A stretch of 8,185 nt of DNA from Bacteroidota bacterium (lineage in GTDB: Bacteria > Bacteroidota > Bacteroidia > Cytophagales > Cyclobacteriaceae). Shown piece by piece: positions 1-7,106 of this stretch; positions within the stretch are counted from its first letter, which is position 1; every line of letters begins with the position of its first letter. A program made the translations under genes and the position numbers. The stretch covers positions 1 to 8,185 of the forward strand of contig JAHEMS010000143.1 in assembly GCA_024643595.1 (NCBI GenBank), read 5' to 3'. The notes under the pieces were generated by a model. That model was not told the DNA's origin. It did not search any database and worked only from the letters and a program-made list of their open reading frames with translations.

Positions 1-1173
1 TTAGAATTGGATGTTGTTCCACTATTTGAAACCATTGATGACTTGGCGCATGCGCCCTCCATAATGGAACAATTGTACCAGGTGGATGAATACAGGAAGC
101 ACTTACATCGAAGAAGCAATCATCAAACCATTATGCTTGGGTTTTCTGATGGCACTAAGGATGGTGGATATCTGCGTGCCAACTGGTCAATTTTCAGGGC
201 CAAGGAAAATCTTTCTGCGATATCACGTATGTACGATTTAAAAGCAATCTTTTTTGATGGAAGAGGAGGTCCACCGGCACGGGGTGGAGGAAATACACAT
301 GATTTTTATGCCTCCTTGGGAAATACTATTGAACACGAGGAAGTTCAGATTACCGTACAGGGGCAGACCATCAGCTCTAATTTTGGTAAAGTCGCATCAT
401 GTAAGTTTAACCTGGAACAACTGTTATCGGCAGGACTTGAGGGAGCTGTATTCCAACGACCAGAGAATCAGATGACAGATGAAGATAAGAAGTTGTTAGA
501 TGAATTAGCAGAGGCTGGGTATGAAGCGTACCTTGGATTGAAGCACCATCCCAAGTTTGTTCCATATCTCGAAAAAGTAACTCCATTATCATACTTTGGT
601 GATACCAATATTGGTTCACGACCGGTTAAGCGAAACGCATCGGAAGGGTTGAAATTTGAAGACTTACGAGCGATTCCCTTTGTTGGATCATGGGCGATGA
701 TGAAACAGAACATACCTGGTTTTTACGGAGTTGGTAGCGCGATTAAAAAACTTCAGGATAACGGTGAGGATCAACGACTTCGACAGTTATATAAAAATTC
801 ACTGTTCTTCCGTACCCTGATTGGAAATAGTATGATGTCTCTAACCAAGACCAATTACAATGCGACCACTTATTTGTCCAATGATCCTGAATTTGGAGAA
901 TTCTGGAAAAAAATGTTCGCTGAATTTAACCTGTCGTGCGATCAAGTATTGAATATTTCCGGATTGAGTGGTCTAATGGAAAATAATGGAAAAATACGTG
1001 ATTCTGTAAAATTGCGAGAACGTATTGTTTTACCTCTAATTGTTATCCAGCAATATGCGTTAATGAACAGCAGGAATCTTAACGAGCAAAACAAAATGTT
1101 TGAAATGCGCTATCGCAAACTAATTATTCGATGCATGTTTGGAATAATTAATGCTGCCAGGAATTCCGCATAA
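1..1173 (+). CDS. ppc: Phosphoenolpyruvate carboxylase, C-terminal part (5' end outside the window)
   Basis: This enzyme adds bicarbonate to phosphoenolpyruvate to give oxaloacetate, the cytosolic anaplerotic supply of the TCA cycle. The reading frame is open from the first base, so the gene starts upstream; about 390 residues remain, a bit under half of a usual 850-930-residue enzyme. The fragment opens with the family segment VVPLFETIDDL. The lysine of GFSDGTKDGG (fragment residue about 53) matches E. coli Lys546. The glycine-rich loop DGRGGPPARGGG (about 86-97) keeps both arginines equivalent to E. coli Arg581 and Arg587. Further on come GSRPVKR, LRAIPFVGSW and an LTK lysine (about 283, E. 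coli Lys773). The arginine of KLRER (about 339, Arg832) and the asparagine of the terminal RNSA (388, Asn881) are also present. The aspartate-inhibitor site therefore looks intact. Oddities: Asp replaces the His of the usual HGRGG loop, and the C-terminus is NSA instead of NTG. The N-terminal catalytic histidine lies outside the window. Identification is secure. Confidence 0.96.
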   Translation, partial: LELDVVPLFETIDDLAHAPSIMEQLYQVDEYRKHLHRRSNHQTIMLGFSDGTKDGGYLRANWSIFRAKENLSAISRMYDLKAIFFDGRGGPPARGGGNTHDFYASLGNTIEHEEVQITVQGQTISSNFGKVASCKFNLEQLLSAGLEGAVFQRPENQMTDEDKKLLDELAEAGYEAYLGLKHHPKFVPYLEKVTPLSYFGDTNIGSRPVKRNASEGLKFEDLRAIPFVGSWAMMKQNIPGFYGVGSAIKKLQDNGEDQRLRQLYKNSLFFRTLIGNSMMSLTKTNYNATTYLSNDPEFGEFWKKMFAEFNLSCDQVLNISGLSGLMENNGKIRDSVKLRERIVLPLIVIQQYALMNSRNLNEQNKMFEMRYRKLIIRCMFGIINAARNSA

Positions 1174-1176
1174 GTC

Positions 1177-2400
1177 TTAGAAAGTAACCATAAGGGTTGT
1201 TTCTTCTTTATTGCGTTTGACTTTCACCGGCACCTGTTGACCTTTTTCAAATTTGCCCAGCGCTTCCATGTACGTTTGTACATCCTTGATGGAATAATCA
1301 CCAATCTGAATGATTACATCTCCTGTAATGATTCCAGCTTTCTGGGCAGGCCTTCCTTCAGTAACACCATCTACAAGTAATCCGGTTTCATCTGAGGTGT
1401 AGCTTGGCATTACACCCATGGTCACCTTAAATGAACGGGAAGAACTCATGGACTTATTTTTTGTTGGCAGGAATGCCAACTTCGGTTGATCATCTAATTT
1501 TTCAACGACGGAAATCACCAGTTCCAAAACTTCTTTTTCACCAGCATAATTTATTTTATCCCAGTCATCAGAAGGTTTATGGTAATCGCTGTGGGAGCCG
1601 GTAAAGAAATGAAGTACAGGTATGTTTTTCAGGTAAAATGAGGTGTGATCAGAAGGCCCGATACCAGCAGAGTCCGTTTTAACTGAAAGTGGAGTATTTA
1701 TACCCTTCAGTAATGTTTCCCATACAGGGCTGGTACCCGAGCCGCTTATCGAAATGCTTTTAGTGCTCGGATTAAGGCGCCCGATCATGTCCATATTGAT
1801 CATATAATTGACGTTACTTAAATCAAGAGTAGGCTTTTCAGTGAAGTATTTTGATCCAAAAAGTCCGAGTTCTTCACCACTAAAGCATATAAATAGAAAG
1901 TTGCTGTTTTCCTTTATTTTATTGTTTTTAAAATAACGGGCAAGTTCAAGTACTCCAGCTACCCCTGATGCGTTGTCATCAGCTCCATTATGAATTTTTC
2001 CCTTTGGATTGGCATCGAGTGAACTTCCATTTTCCCCCAATCCCAAATGATCAAAATGTGCTCCGATAATAATAGTTTTATCAGCCTTATTATCCAGGAA
2101 GGCAACCATGTTGTGTGCTGTACCTTCAGTACCAGTTCCATGAACTCCTCCTTTAAAGGGGAATGGCTGTTCAAAGGTGCCTTCATCGCCTAAAGGTGTA
2201 AGTTTTAACTTCCTGAATTCTTTTTGTATGTAGTCCATAGCCTGTTTTTCACCCTCTGAACCGGTTTGACGGCCGTTTAATTTGTCGTCTGCTAAAAACT
2301 GGATGTGCTTCTTAATATTGGTCTCTTCTATTTTCTGAGCGGCCACATAATGGCAGGCGAAAAGGGCAAAAAGCAATACGTATTTAGGTAATGATCTCAT
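1177..2400 (-). CDS. Secreted M28-family zinc peptidase with C-terminal PDZ domain
   Basis: The 407-residue product is probably an exported aminopeptidase or related metallopeptidase using two zinc ions. It starts with a signal peptide: Arg2 and Lys6, a hydrophobic stretch to about residue 20, and a likely signal peptidase I site near VAA|Q (after 21). Cys16 in LFAC could be read as a weak lipobox, but I favour ordinary cleavage. The M28 domain (about 25-300) shows the expected metal and catalytic residues: His115 in AHFDHLG, Asp142 (or 141) in GADDNASG, the glutamate pair 176-177 in FSGEELG, Asp204 in NMDMIG and His274 in DYHKPSD. A PDZ domain follows (about 322-407), with VTEGRPAQKAGIITGDVIIQ as its core. 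The ATG start is set by the signal peptide that follows directly. The gene converges on ppc with 3 bp between stop codons and diverges from usp. Substrate specificity (aminopeptidase, carboxypeptidase or other) cannot be read from the sequence. Confidence 0.92.
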   Translation of the reverse strand: MRSLPKYVLLFALFACHYVAAQKIEETNIKKHIQFLADDKLNGRQTGSEGEKQAMDYIQKEFRKLKLTPLGDEGTFEQPFPFKGGVHGTGTEGTAHNMVAFLDNKADKTIIIGAHFDHLGLGENGSSLDANPKGKIHNGADDNASGVAGVLELARYFKNNKIKENSNFLFICFSGEELGLFGSKYFTEKPTLDLSNVNYMINMDMIGRLNPSTKSISISGSGTSPVWETLLKGINTPLSVKTDSAGIGPSDHTSFYLKNIPVLHFFTGSHSDYHKPSDDWDKINYAGEKEVLELVISVVEKLDDQPKLAFLPTKNKSMSSSRSFKVTMGVMPSYTSDETGLLVDGVTEGRPAQKAGIITGDVIIQIGDYSIKDVQTYMEALGKFEKGQQVPVKVKRNKEETTLMVTF

Positions 2401-2467
2401 GGCTTAATTAAAATTTTTCGCAAGGTAAGGGTTAATCTTCCTACTGAATAGAAGCAAATACCGTTTT

Positions 2468-2499
2468 TTTGATGATGTACCTATAATGATCTATTTTTG
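2468..2499 (+). promoter_or_regulatory. Bacteroidota-type promoter for the universal stress protein gene
   Basis: TTTG at 2468-2471 fits the -33 element. After a 20-bp spacer, TATTTTTG at 2492-2499 is an exact match to the -7 element TAnnTTTG known for the Bacteroidota primary sigma factor. Transcription would begin near 2504-2507, giving a leader of roughly 11-14 nt before the ATG at 2518. An E. coli-like TATAAT lies at 2482-2487 but has no suitable -35 partner and is probably chance. No Shine-Dalgarno sequence is visible, as is common in this phylum. The promoter is a prediction from motif and spacing only. Confidence 0.6.
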
Positions 2500-2517
2500 A
2501 GGCCTTAATTCAACATT

Positions 2518-3348
2518 ATGAAAGGCCCCAGAATTGTTCTTTTAACTGATTTTTCTTCATTATCCAGGGTTGCCATAAATTATGCGGTAAGCATGGCTGC
2601 CAACCTGAGTGCTGATTTTACGATTCTGAATATCGTTAGATTGGAGGGGGTTCCTAAAGCAAACCTTAAACTTCGACAGATTGAGAAAAATATAGCAGCA
2701 ATTTCAGAAGAGGAGGGTGCCAAGTTAATTAAAGATATAACGACTACGATCAAAGGCAATTATACCATAAATTACAAGGCGGTGCGGGCGCGCACTGTGG
2801 CGGAAATGGTGCGCAAGTATGTCAATAAAAATGAAACAAACATGGTTGTCATGGGCTTGCAGGGAGCTTCCGCCTTGAAGAAGGCTCGCCTTGGAGGCAC
2901 AACTGTTTCGGTAATTGACGAATGTAAAGTGCCAGTGATGGCAATACCTGAGTTAGCTAAGTATAAAAACCTTGAACACATCGTTTATGCTTCTGATTTA
3001 AATAATGTGCAGAAGGAGCTTGATATTATTATTGAGTTTGCAAGCATCTTTGGGTCAACCGTGCACATGATCCATGTAGCTCCTGTCATGGATAAGAAAT
3101 TAGAAGCCGACAAGTATAGGGTAAGTGAGATTATTTCTAAAATGGGTTATGGAAAACTTGACTTCAAACTGATCTTAGATGAGGATATAACAACGGCAAT
3201 TGATGGTTATATCAAGAAGACAAAAGCTGATCTGTTGACCACGTTCACCCATAAACTGAGTCTGGAAGAAAAACTATTTGGTAAAAGCGTTACTCGTAAG
3301 TTGGCTTACCAGGGCACTATTCCATTGCTTGCGGTAAAGAGAAAATAG
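2518..3348 (+). CDS. Tandem-domain universal stress protein (UspA family)
   Basis: The 276-residue cytoplasmic protein consists of two Usp domains in tandem, the usual size for two-domain members. Domain 1 (about 1-145) begins with the typical strand IVLLTDFS, where Asp11 is the conserved acidic residue, and ends with VPVMAIPE. Its phosphate-loop region MGLQGASALKKARLGGTT (about 112-129) resembles the G-2x-G-9x-G(S/T) nucleotide-binding signature but has one extra residue before the final Gly-Thr. Domain 2 (about 152-276) has the strand HIVYASDL and ends THKLSLEEKLFGKSVTRKLA then IPLLAVKR. It lacks the glycine-rich loop, so only the first domain is likely to bind nucleotide, if either does. 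The ATG at 2518 follows a strong promoter candidate and starts directly on the first beta strand. The gene stands alone, diverging from the M28 peptidase and converging on asnS with 47 bp between stops. Family assignment is secure; the specific stress role is unknown. Confidence 0.93.
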   Translation: MKGPRIVLLTDFSSLSRVAINYAVSMAANLSADFTILNIVRLEGVPKANLKLRQIEKNIAAISEEEGAKLIKDITTTIKGNYTINYKAVRARTVAEMVRKYVNKNETNMVVMGLQGASALKKARLGGTTVSVIDECKVPVMAIPELAKYKNLEHIVYASDLNNVQKELDIIIEFASIFGSTVHMIHVAPVMDKKLEADKYRVSEIISKMGYGKLDFKLILDEDITTAIDGYIKKTKADLLTTFTHKLSLEEKLFGKSVTRKLAYQGTIPLLAVKRK

Positions 3349-3395
3349 ATAGATCTAAAATCTCAGATCAGTATTTTTCACCCTGATTAAATCTT

Positions 3396-4832
3396 TTAGA
3401 ATTCTGCATTTCCCGGAAAGCGTGGAAATGGAATGACATCCCTGATATTAGTCATGCCGGTAACAAATAGAATAAGTCTTTCAAAACCAAGACCAAAACC
3501 ACTATGTGGGGCAGAACCAAACTTACGAAGTTCAAGATACCACCAAAGATCTTTTTCGGGAAGGGACAATTCCTGTACTCGATTTAATAATCGGTCGTAT
3601 CGTTCTTCACGCTGGGAACCACCAATAATTTCTCCAATACCTGGGAAGAGCACATCCATCGCAGCCACCGTTTTGTCGTCTTCATTCTGACGCATATAAA
3701 AAGCTTTTATTCCTTTTGGATAGTTGTAAAGAATCACCGGCTTCTTAAAATGTTTTTCAACGAGATAACGTTCGTGCTCCGATTGTAAATCAACACCCCA
3801 TTCATCAATCAGGTATTGGAATTTCTTTTTCTTATTCGGATTGGAATTCTTCAGGATGTCGATTGCTTCGGTATAACTTAGTCTTTGAAAATCATTTTCA
3901 GTAACAAACTTAAGTCGATCCAATAGACCTAATTCACTGCGCTGGTCCTGAGGCTTAGTGGCTTCCTCGTCATATGAACGCTTGTTTAAAAACTCCAGGT
4001 CTTCTTTACAATTATCCAGTGCATATTTGACGAGATATTGTAAAAGATCAGTTGCCAATTGCATATTGTCATGAATGTCGTAAAACGCCATCTCGGGTTC
4101 TATCATCCAGAACTCAGCCAGATGGCGAGTCGTGTTTGAATTTTCAGCACGGAACGTAGGGCCGAAAGTATAGATTTCACTTAATGCCAACGCATATGTT
4201 TCTCCTTCCAGCTGGCCGGAAACAGTAAGATTGGTTTCCTTGCCAAAGAAATCTTCCTTGTGATTGATGTGACCTTGTTCGTCGCGTTGAGGATTGTTCT
4301 CATCCAACGTAGTTACACGAAACATGGCTCCTGCACCTTCAGCATCAGAGCCCGTTATAATTGGCGTATGGATATAAACGAAACCTCGATCATTGAAAAA
4401 TTTATGAATACCAAAGGCCATTGCATGACGGACCCTCATCACTGCACCAAATGTATTGGTGCGCGCACGGAGGTGGGCAATCTCGCGTAGGTATTCCAGA
4501 CTAGGTCGGTTTTTAAGTTGTAAGGGAAACGCTTCAGCATCACAGTCGCCTAGAATAGTCAGTTCTTTCACCTTTACCTCCACGGCCTGCCCCTTTCCCA
4601 TGGAGGCAATCAATTCACCCTCCACTGCAAGACAGGCCCCGGTGTTGATGCGCCTTAATAACGATTCGTCAATGGAATTCAACTCCACTACAGCTTGAAG
4701 ATTCTGAATCGTAGAGCCATCATTAATGGATATGAACTGGTTATTGCGAAACGTACGTACCCAACCCTCGGCTTTTACACTTTGTCCTGCTGGTTGACTG
4801 GCCAGCAAATCTTTGATTTTTGTCCTTTTCAT
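3396..4832 (-). CDS. asnS: Asparaginyl-tRNA synthetase (class IIb)
   Basis: This enzyme charges tRNA-Asn with asparagine in the cytosol. The 478-residue protein compares with about 466 in E. coli. An N-terminal OB-fold anticodon-binding domain (about 1-105; GWVRTFRNNQFISINDGS near 23-40) is followed by the class II catalytic core. Motif 1 lies around 145-160 (FNDRGFVYIHTPIIT). Motif 2 is FRAENSNTTRHLAEFWMIE (227-245) with its ATP-binding arginine. Motif 3 is GFGLGFERLILF (445-456). GIGEIIGGSQREER (398-411) and the C-terminal IPFPRFPGNAEF ending are diagnostic for AsnRS rather than AspRS. The extra length sits mainly in the 280-340 region, which includes a lysine run (KKKK, 334-337). The ATG at 4832 directly precedes the OB-fold and matches the family's start. 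The gene is transcribed divergently from rpoN over a 183-bp spacer. A dedicated AsnRS suggests asparagine is attached directly, though a transamidation route elsewhere is not excluded. Confidence 0.98.
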   Translation of the reverse strand: MKRTKIKDLLASQPAGQSVKAEGWVRTFRNNQFISINDGSTIQNLQAVVELNSIDESLLRRINTGACLAVEGELIASMGKGQAVEVKVKELTILGDCDAEAFPLQLKNRPSLEYLREIAHLRARTNTFGAVMRVRHAMAFGIHKFFNDRGFVYIHTPIITGSDAEGAGAMFRVTTLDENNPQRDEQGHINHKEDFFGKETNLTVSGQLEGETYALALSEIYTFGPTFRAENSNTTRHLAEFWMIEPEMAFYDIHDNMQLATDLLQYLVKYALDNCKEDLEFLNKRSYDEEATKPQDQRSELGLLDRLKFVTENDFQRLSYTEAIDILKNSNPNKKKKFQYLIDEWGVDLQSEHERYLVEKHFKKPVILYNYPKGIKAFYMRQNEDDKTVAAMDVLFPGIGEIIGGSQREERYDRLLNRVQELSLPEKDLWWYLELRKFGSAPHSGFGLGFERLILFVTGMTNIRDVIPFPRFPGNAEF

Positions 4833-4863
4833 ACGTATTAAGATGAGCTTGAATTCAGGTTCG

Positions 4864-4894
4864 CAAAAAACGACAATTAGATTTTTTAATCAAA
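4864..4894 (-). promoter_or_regulatory. Candidate asnS promoter
   Basis: Read on the minus strand, TTTG (4894-4891) is followed after 19 bp by GTTTTTTG (4871-4864). The second element keeps the TTTG of the Bacteroidota -7 motif but not its leading TA, so it is an imperfect match. It would place the transcript start about 25 nt upstream of the asnS ATG at 4832. No Shine-Dalgarno sequence is evident. Confidence 0.4.
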
Positions 4895-4940
4895 ATTGGA
4901 AAGATGAAATACGGATCCTAGTAATTGATGGGGCAATAAA

Positions 4941-4955
4941 CGATTAATTAAATCG
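4941..4955. repeat. Short AT-rich inverted repeat between asnS and rpoN
   Basis: CGATT at 4941-4945 and AATCG at 4951-4955 are perfect inverted arms around a 5-nt AT-only centre. The element also contains the 8-bp palindrome TTAATTAA (4944-4951). It lies in the divergent spacer about 58 bp upstream of the rpoN TAnnTTTG motif and about 50 bp upstream of the candidate asnS -33 element. That is a plausible place for an operator, but short AT-rich dyads are frequent by chance and no regulator can be named. Confidence 0.25.
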
Positions 4956-4998
4956 GGAGAGGCTTGATTTATTCCTTTTTACTACCACGTCGAATTGA

Positions 4999-5006
4999 TA
5001 AATTTG
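4999..5006 (+). promoter_or_regulatory. Possible -7 promoter element for rpoN
   Basis: TAAATTTG exactly matches TAnnTTTG. The -33 position holds only a T-run (4976-4980) rather than TTTG, so support is partial. If used, transcription would start about 5 nt upstream of the ATG at 5016, giving a nearly leaderless rpoN mRNA. That would also rule out the in-frame TTG codon at 4995 as the translation start. Confidence 0.35.
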
Positions 5007-5015
5007 TTTGATTTT

Positions 5016-6485
5016 ATGCAAAAACTACATCTTAGTCAAAGTCTCCAGCAAAAGCTCTCTCCACAGCAGATACAGTTCATTAAACTGCTTCAGGTACCTA
5101 CCGCGGAGTTGGAAAACCGTATTGAGGAAGAACTGGAGTTAAATCCAGTTCTCGAAGAAGGTAGCGATTCGGATGAAGAGGAAACGTATTCCGAGGATCA
5201 AAAAACGGAAGCGGAACCAGAGGAACCTGCTACTGCGAGTGACGACATTGACATAAAGGATTACTTGCGCGATGACGACTATAACAGTTATAAAACTCAA
5301 TCAGAAGGGGATGGCGATGATGATGACGATCGGGAGATGCCAGTGCCGATGGGAACTTCCTTGCATGAAACATTAATGACGCAACTGGGATTTTTGGGTC
5401 TGGATGAGCGACAGTTGATTATCGGGAAACAATTGATTGGGAGCATTGAGGAAGATGGATATATCCGCAGGGAGATGGAATCAATTGCCAACGACCTTGC
5501 TTTTTCACAAAGTGTAGAGACTACGCTTGAAGAAGTAGAAGGTATTTTAAAACGTATCCAGTCGTTCGATCCGGCCGGTATTGCCGCCCGTAATCTTCAG
5601 GAGTGCTTACTACTACAATTGGAACGCATGGATGACGGGCAGGATGTGGATGTTATCGTAGGAAAGCGAATCATAAATGAATGTTATGAGGAGTTTACCA
5701 AAAAGCATTATGATAAAATTTTAAAGAAACTGGATCTTGATGATGAGGATTACATACGTGATGCCATTGAGTTAATTGTTCGACTTAATCCAAAACCCGG
5801 CGGAGAAATTTCGTCTGGAGTAGTAAAAAATCAGTATGTGATTCCTGATTTTATTTTGACCAACAACAATGGAAAGCTTGAGCTGTCATTGAATTCACGT
5901 AATGCTCCAGAGCTTCGCATAAGCCGTAGCTACACGGATATGTTTAAGGCGTATGATAAGAGTGATAAACGAGATAAGAAACTGAAGGAAGCGGTTTCTT
6001 TTGTGAAGCAGAAACTAGATGCAGCGAAATGGTTTATCGATGCGATCAAACAGCGACAGCATACCCTACTACGTACGATGCAAGCCATTGTAAATTTCCA
6101 ATATGACTATTTCCTTGAAGGGGATGAGACCAAGTTGCGGCCAATGATATTGAAGGATATTGCTCAAATTATAAATATGGACATTTCAACGGTAAGTCGC
6201 GTGGCCAGTAGCAAAACCGTTCAAACAGACTTTGGCGTATTCCCTTTAAAATATTTCTTTTCCGAAGGTATTGCCACAGACAGCGGTGAAGAGGTGAGCA
6301 GTCGTGAAGTTAAGCAGATCATCAAAGATCTAATTCAGGAAGAAAATAAAATAAAACCGCTTTCTGATGATAAATTGGAAGACTTGTTGAATGAAAAAGG
6401 CTATAATATAGCCAGGCGAACGGTGGCAAAATATCGCGAGCAATTGAATATCCCGGTTGCCCGCTTAAGAAAGGAAATGCGTTGA
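5016..6485 (+). CDS. rpoN: RNA polymerase sigma-54 factor
   Basis: RpoN directs core RNA polymerase to -24/-12 promoters and needs an AAA+ activator to open them. I chose the ATG at 5016 (489 residues) because the sigma-54 Region I pattern LSQSLQQKLSPQQIQFIKLL begins right after it. An in-frame TTG at 4995 would add seven unconserved residues. Region I spans about 1-48 and is followed by a very acidic Region II (about 47-107) with strings of Glu and Asp. The core-binding domain comes next (about 112-300, with QSFDPAGIAARNLQECL at 182-198). The C-terminal DNA-binding part has a helix-turn-helix (LKDIAQIINMDISTVSRVAS, about 379-398), then FGVFPLKYFFSEG. It ends with a complete RpoN box ARRTVAKYRE (466-475), which reads the -24 element. 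No essential region is missing. The stop overlaps the next gene by 4 bp, and no sigma-54 activator gene lies in the window. Identification is secure. Confidence 0.97.
   Translation: MQKLHLSQSLQQKLSPQQIQFIKLLQVPTAELENRIEEELELNPVLEEGSDSDEEETYSEDQKTEAEPEEPATASDDIDIKDYLRDDDYNSYKTQSEGDGDDDDDREMPVPMGTSLHETLMTQLGFLGLDERQLIIGKQLIGSIEEDGYIRREMESIANDLAFSQSVETTLEEVEGILKRIQSFDPAGIAARNLQECLLLQLERMDDGQDVDVIVGKRIINECYEEFTKKHYDKILKKLDLDDEDYIRDAIELIVRLNPKPGGEISSGVVKNQYVIPDFILTNNNGKLELSLNSRNAPELRISRSYTDMFKAYDKSDKRDKKLKEAVSFVKQKLDAAKWFIDAIKQRQHTLLRTMQAIVNFQYDYFLEGDETKLRPMILKDIAQIINMDISTVSRVASSKTVQTDFGVFPLKYFFSEGIATDSGEEVSSREVKQIIKDLIQEENKIKPLSDDKLEDLLNEKGYNIARRTVAKYREQLNIPVARLRKEMR
6471..6477 (+). promoter_or_regulatory. 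Ribosome binding site supporting a TTG start
   Basis: AAGGAAA at 6471-6477 lies 4 nt before the TTG at 6482, with the GGA core about 6 nt away. Purine-rich sites like this are uncommon ahead of the other genes here. It supports the TTG that overlaps the rpoN stop (TTGA, 6482-6485) as the start of the next gene, and suggests translational coupling. Confidence 0.5.
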
Positions 6486-7096
6486 GAACAGTTGCACAAA
6501 TAATTTCTGCCCTGTTTCATCCCCTGATGCTGGCAACCTACCTGATCACGATTGTGGGACTCTATTTTCCTTTAATGTTGGCAATTTCTCCAAGGAATTT
6601 TCACATCATATTGGGATTTGTATTTTGCTTCACTTTCTTATTGCCAGTGGTCAACATCATTATGTTCCGATATTTTGGAACAATTTCTTCCTATTCTATG
6701 CACTCAAGGAATGAGCGAATGATTCCATTTATTGCAATCACGGTCATTTATCTCGTGATGATGTTTTTATTTTATACAAAACTTCCATTAAGTGCGAATT
6801 TTAATAAAATGATGACCATCATTACTGCATTGGTCGTGATTTCAACATTGATTACTTTTTTTTACAAAATAAGTGTTCACAGCCTGGCAGCGTGTGGTAT
6901 GATTGGAATATTACTGCCGCTTAATAAGGCCATTGAAAATAATGCTTTATTATGGCCAACCTCTATAGCATTAGTTATTGCAGGTTTAATCATGTCTGCC
7001 CGATTGTATTTAAATGCACACACCTTTAATGAAGTGGTAGTGGGTGCGTTAACAGGATTCTCTATCGGCTTTGCCGGAATGTTAATGATGTTTTAA
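6482..7096 (+). CDS. Six-helix PAP2-like inner-membrane protein
   Basis: The 204-residue protein is almost wholly hydrophobic, with about six membrane segments (near 12-34, 40-62, 82-98, 109-128, 157-173 and 184-203). It resembles the PAP2 (type 2 phosphatidic acid phosphatase) fold, but the signature motifs are altered. Motif 1 may correspond to RNERMIP (76-82). Motif 2, usually PSGH, is ISVH with His133. Motif 3, usually SR-x5-H-x3-D, is AR-x5-H-x3-E with Arg174, His180 and Glu184. The catalytic histidines and phosphate-binding arginine are therefore kept, with Glu in place of Asp. If active it could dephosphorylate a lipid or isoprenyl phosphate; that is inference. The start is a TTG overlapping the rpoN stop and preceded by AAGGAAA. 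The first in-frame ATG (6527) would cut into the first helix. paaG follows after 10 bp, so the three genes are probably co-transcribed. An inactive structural relative is possible. Confidence 0.75.
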   Translation: MRTVAQIISALFHPLMLATYLITIVGLYFPLMLAISPRNFHIILGFVFCFTFLLPVVNIIMFRYFGTISSYSMHSRNERMIPFIAITVIYLVMMFLFYTKLPLSANFNKMMTIITALVVISTLITFFYKISVHSLAACGMIGILLPLNKAIENNALLWPTSIALVIAGLIMSARLYLNAHTFNEVVVGALTGFSIGFAGMLMMF

Positions 7097-7106
7097 AAGT
7101 ATTTTT

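Noticed and set aside
45..56. Perfect 12-bp palindrome GGCGCATGCGCC.
   Set aside because: It lies inside ppc and encodes part of a normal PEPC segment with ordinary codons. A single copy in coding sequence gives no ground for a regulatory role.
407..713. Minus-strand open frames inside ppc, and similar antisense frames within asnS, usp and rpoN.
   Set aside because: They lie wholly within secure genes, show no family resemblance, and have compositions expected of antisense shadow frames.
2401..2460. Promoter for the M28 peptidase on the minus strand, using TTTG (2458-2455) and TACCTTG.
   Set aside because: The two elements are about 27 bp apart and the second lacks full TAnnTTTG, so spacing and sequence both miss the consensus.
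2482..2487. E. coli-like TATAAT box upstream of usp.
   Set aside because: There is no -35 partner, and an exact Bacteroidota -7 element lies just downstream at a better distance from the ATG.
3352..3378. Possible terminator between usp and asnS: GATCT (3352-3356) and AGATC (3365-3369) followed by TTTTT (3374-3378).
   Set aside because: The stem is only 5 bp, AT-rich, with an 8-nt loop and four bases before the T-run. It is too weak to call as an intrinsic terminator, although its position between convergent genes is suitable.
4833..5015. Search for sigma-54 -24/-12 sites (TGGCAC-N5-TTGC) in the asnS/rpoN and M28/usp spacers.
   Set aside because: No spacer shows GG and GC at the needed distance with flanking consensus. 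Partial TGGCA hits occur only inside coding sequence, without the -12 half.
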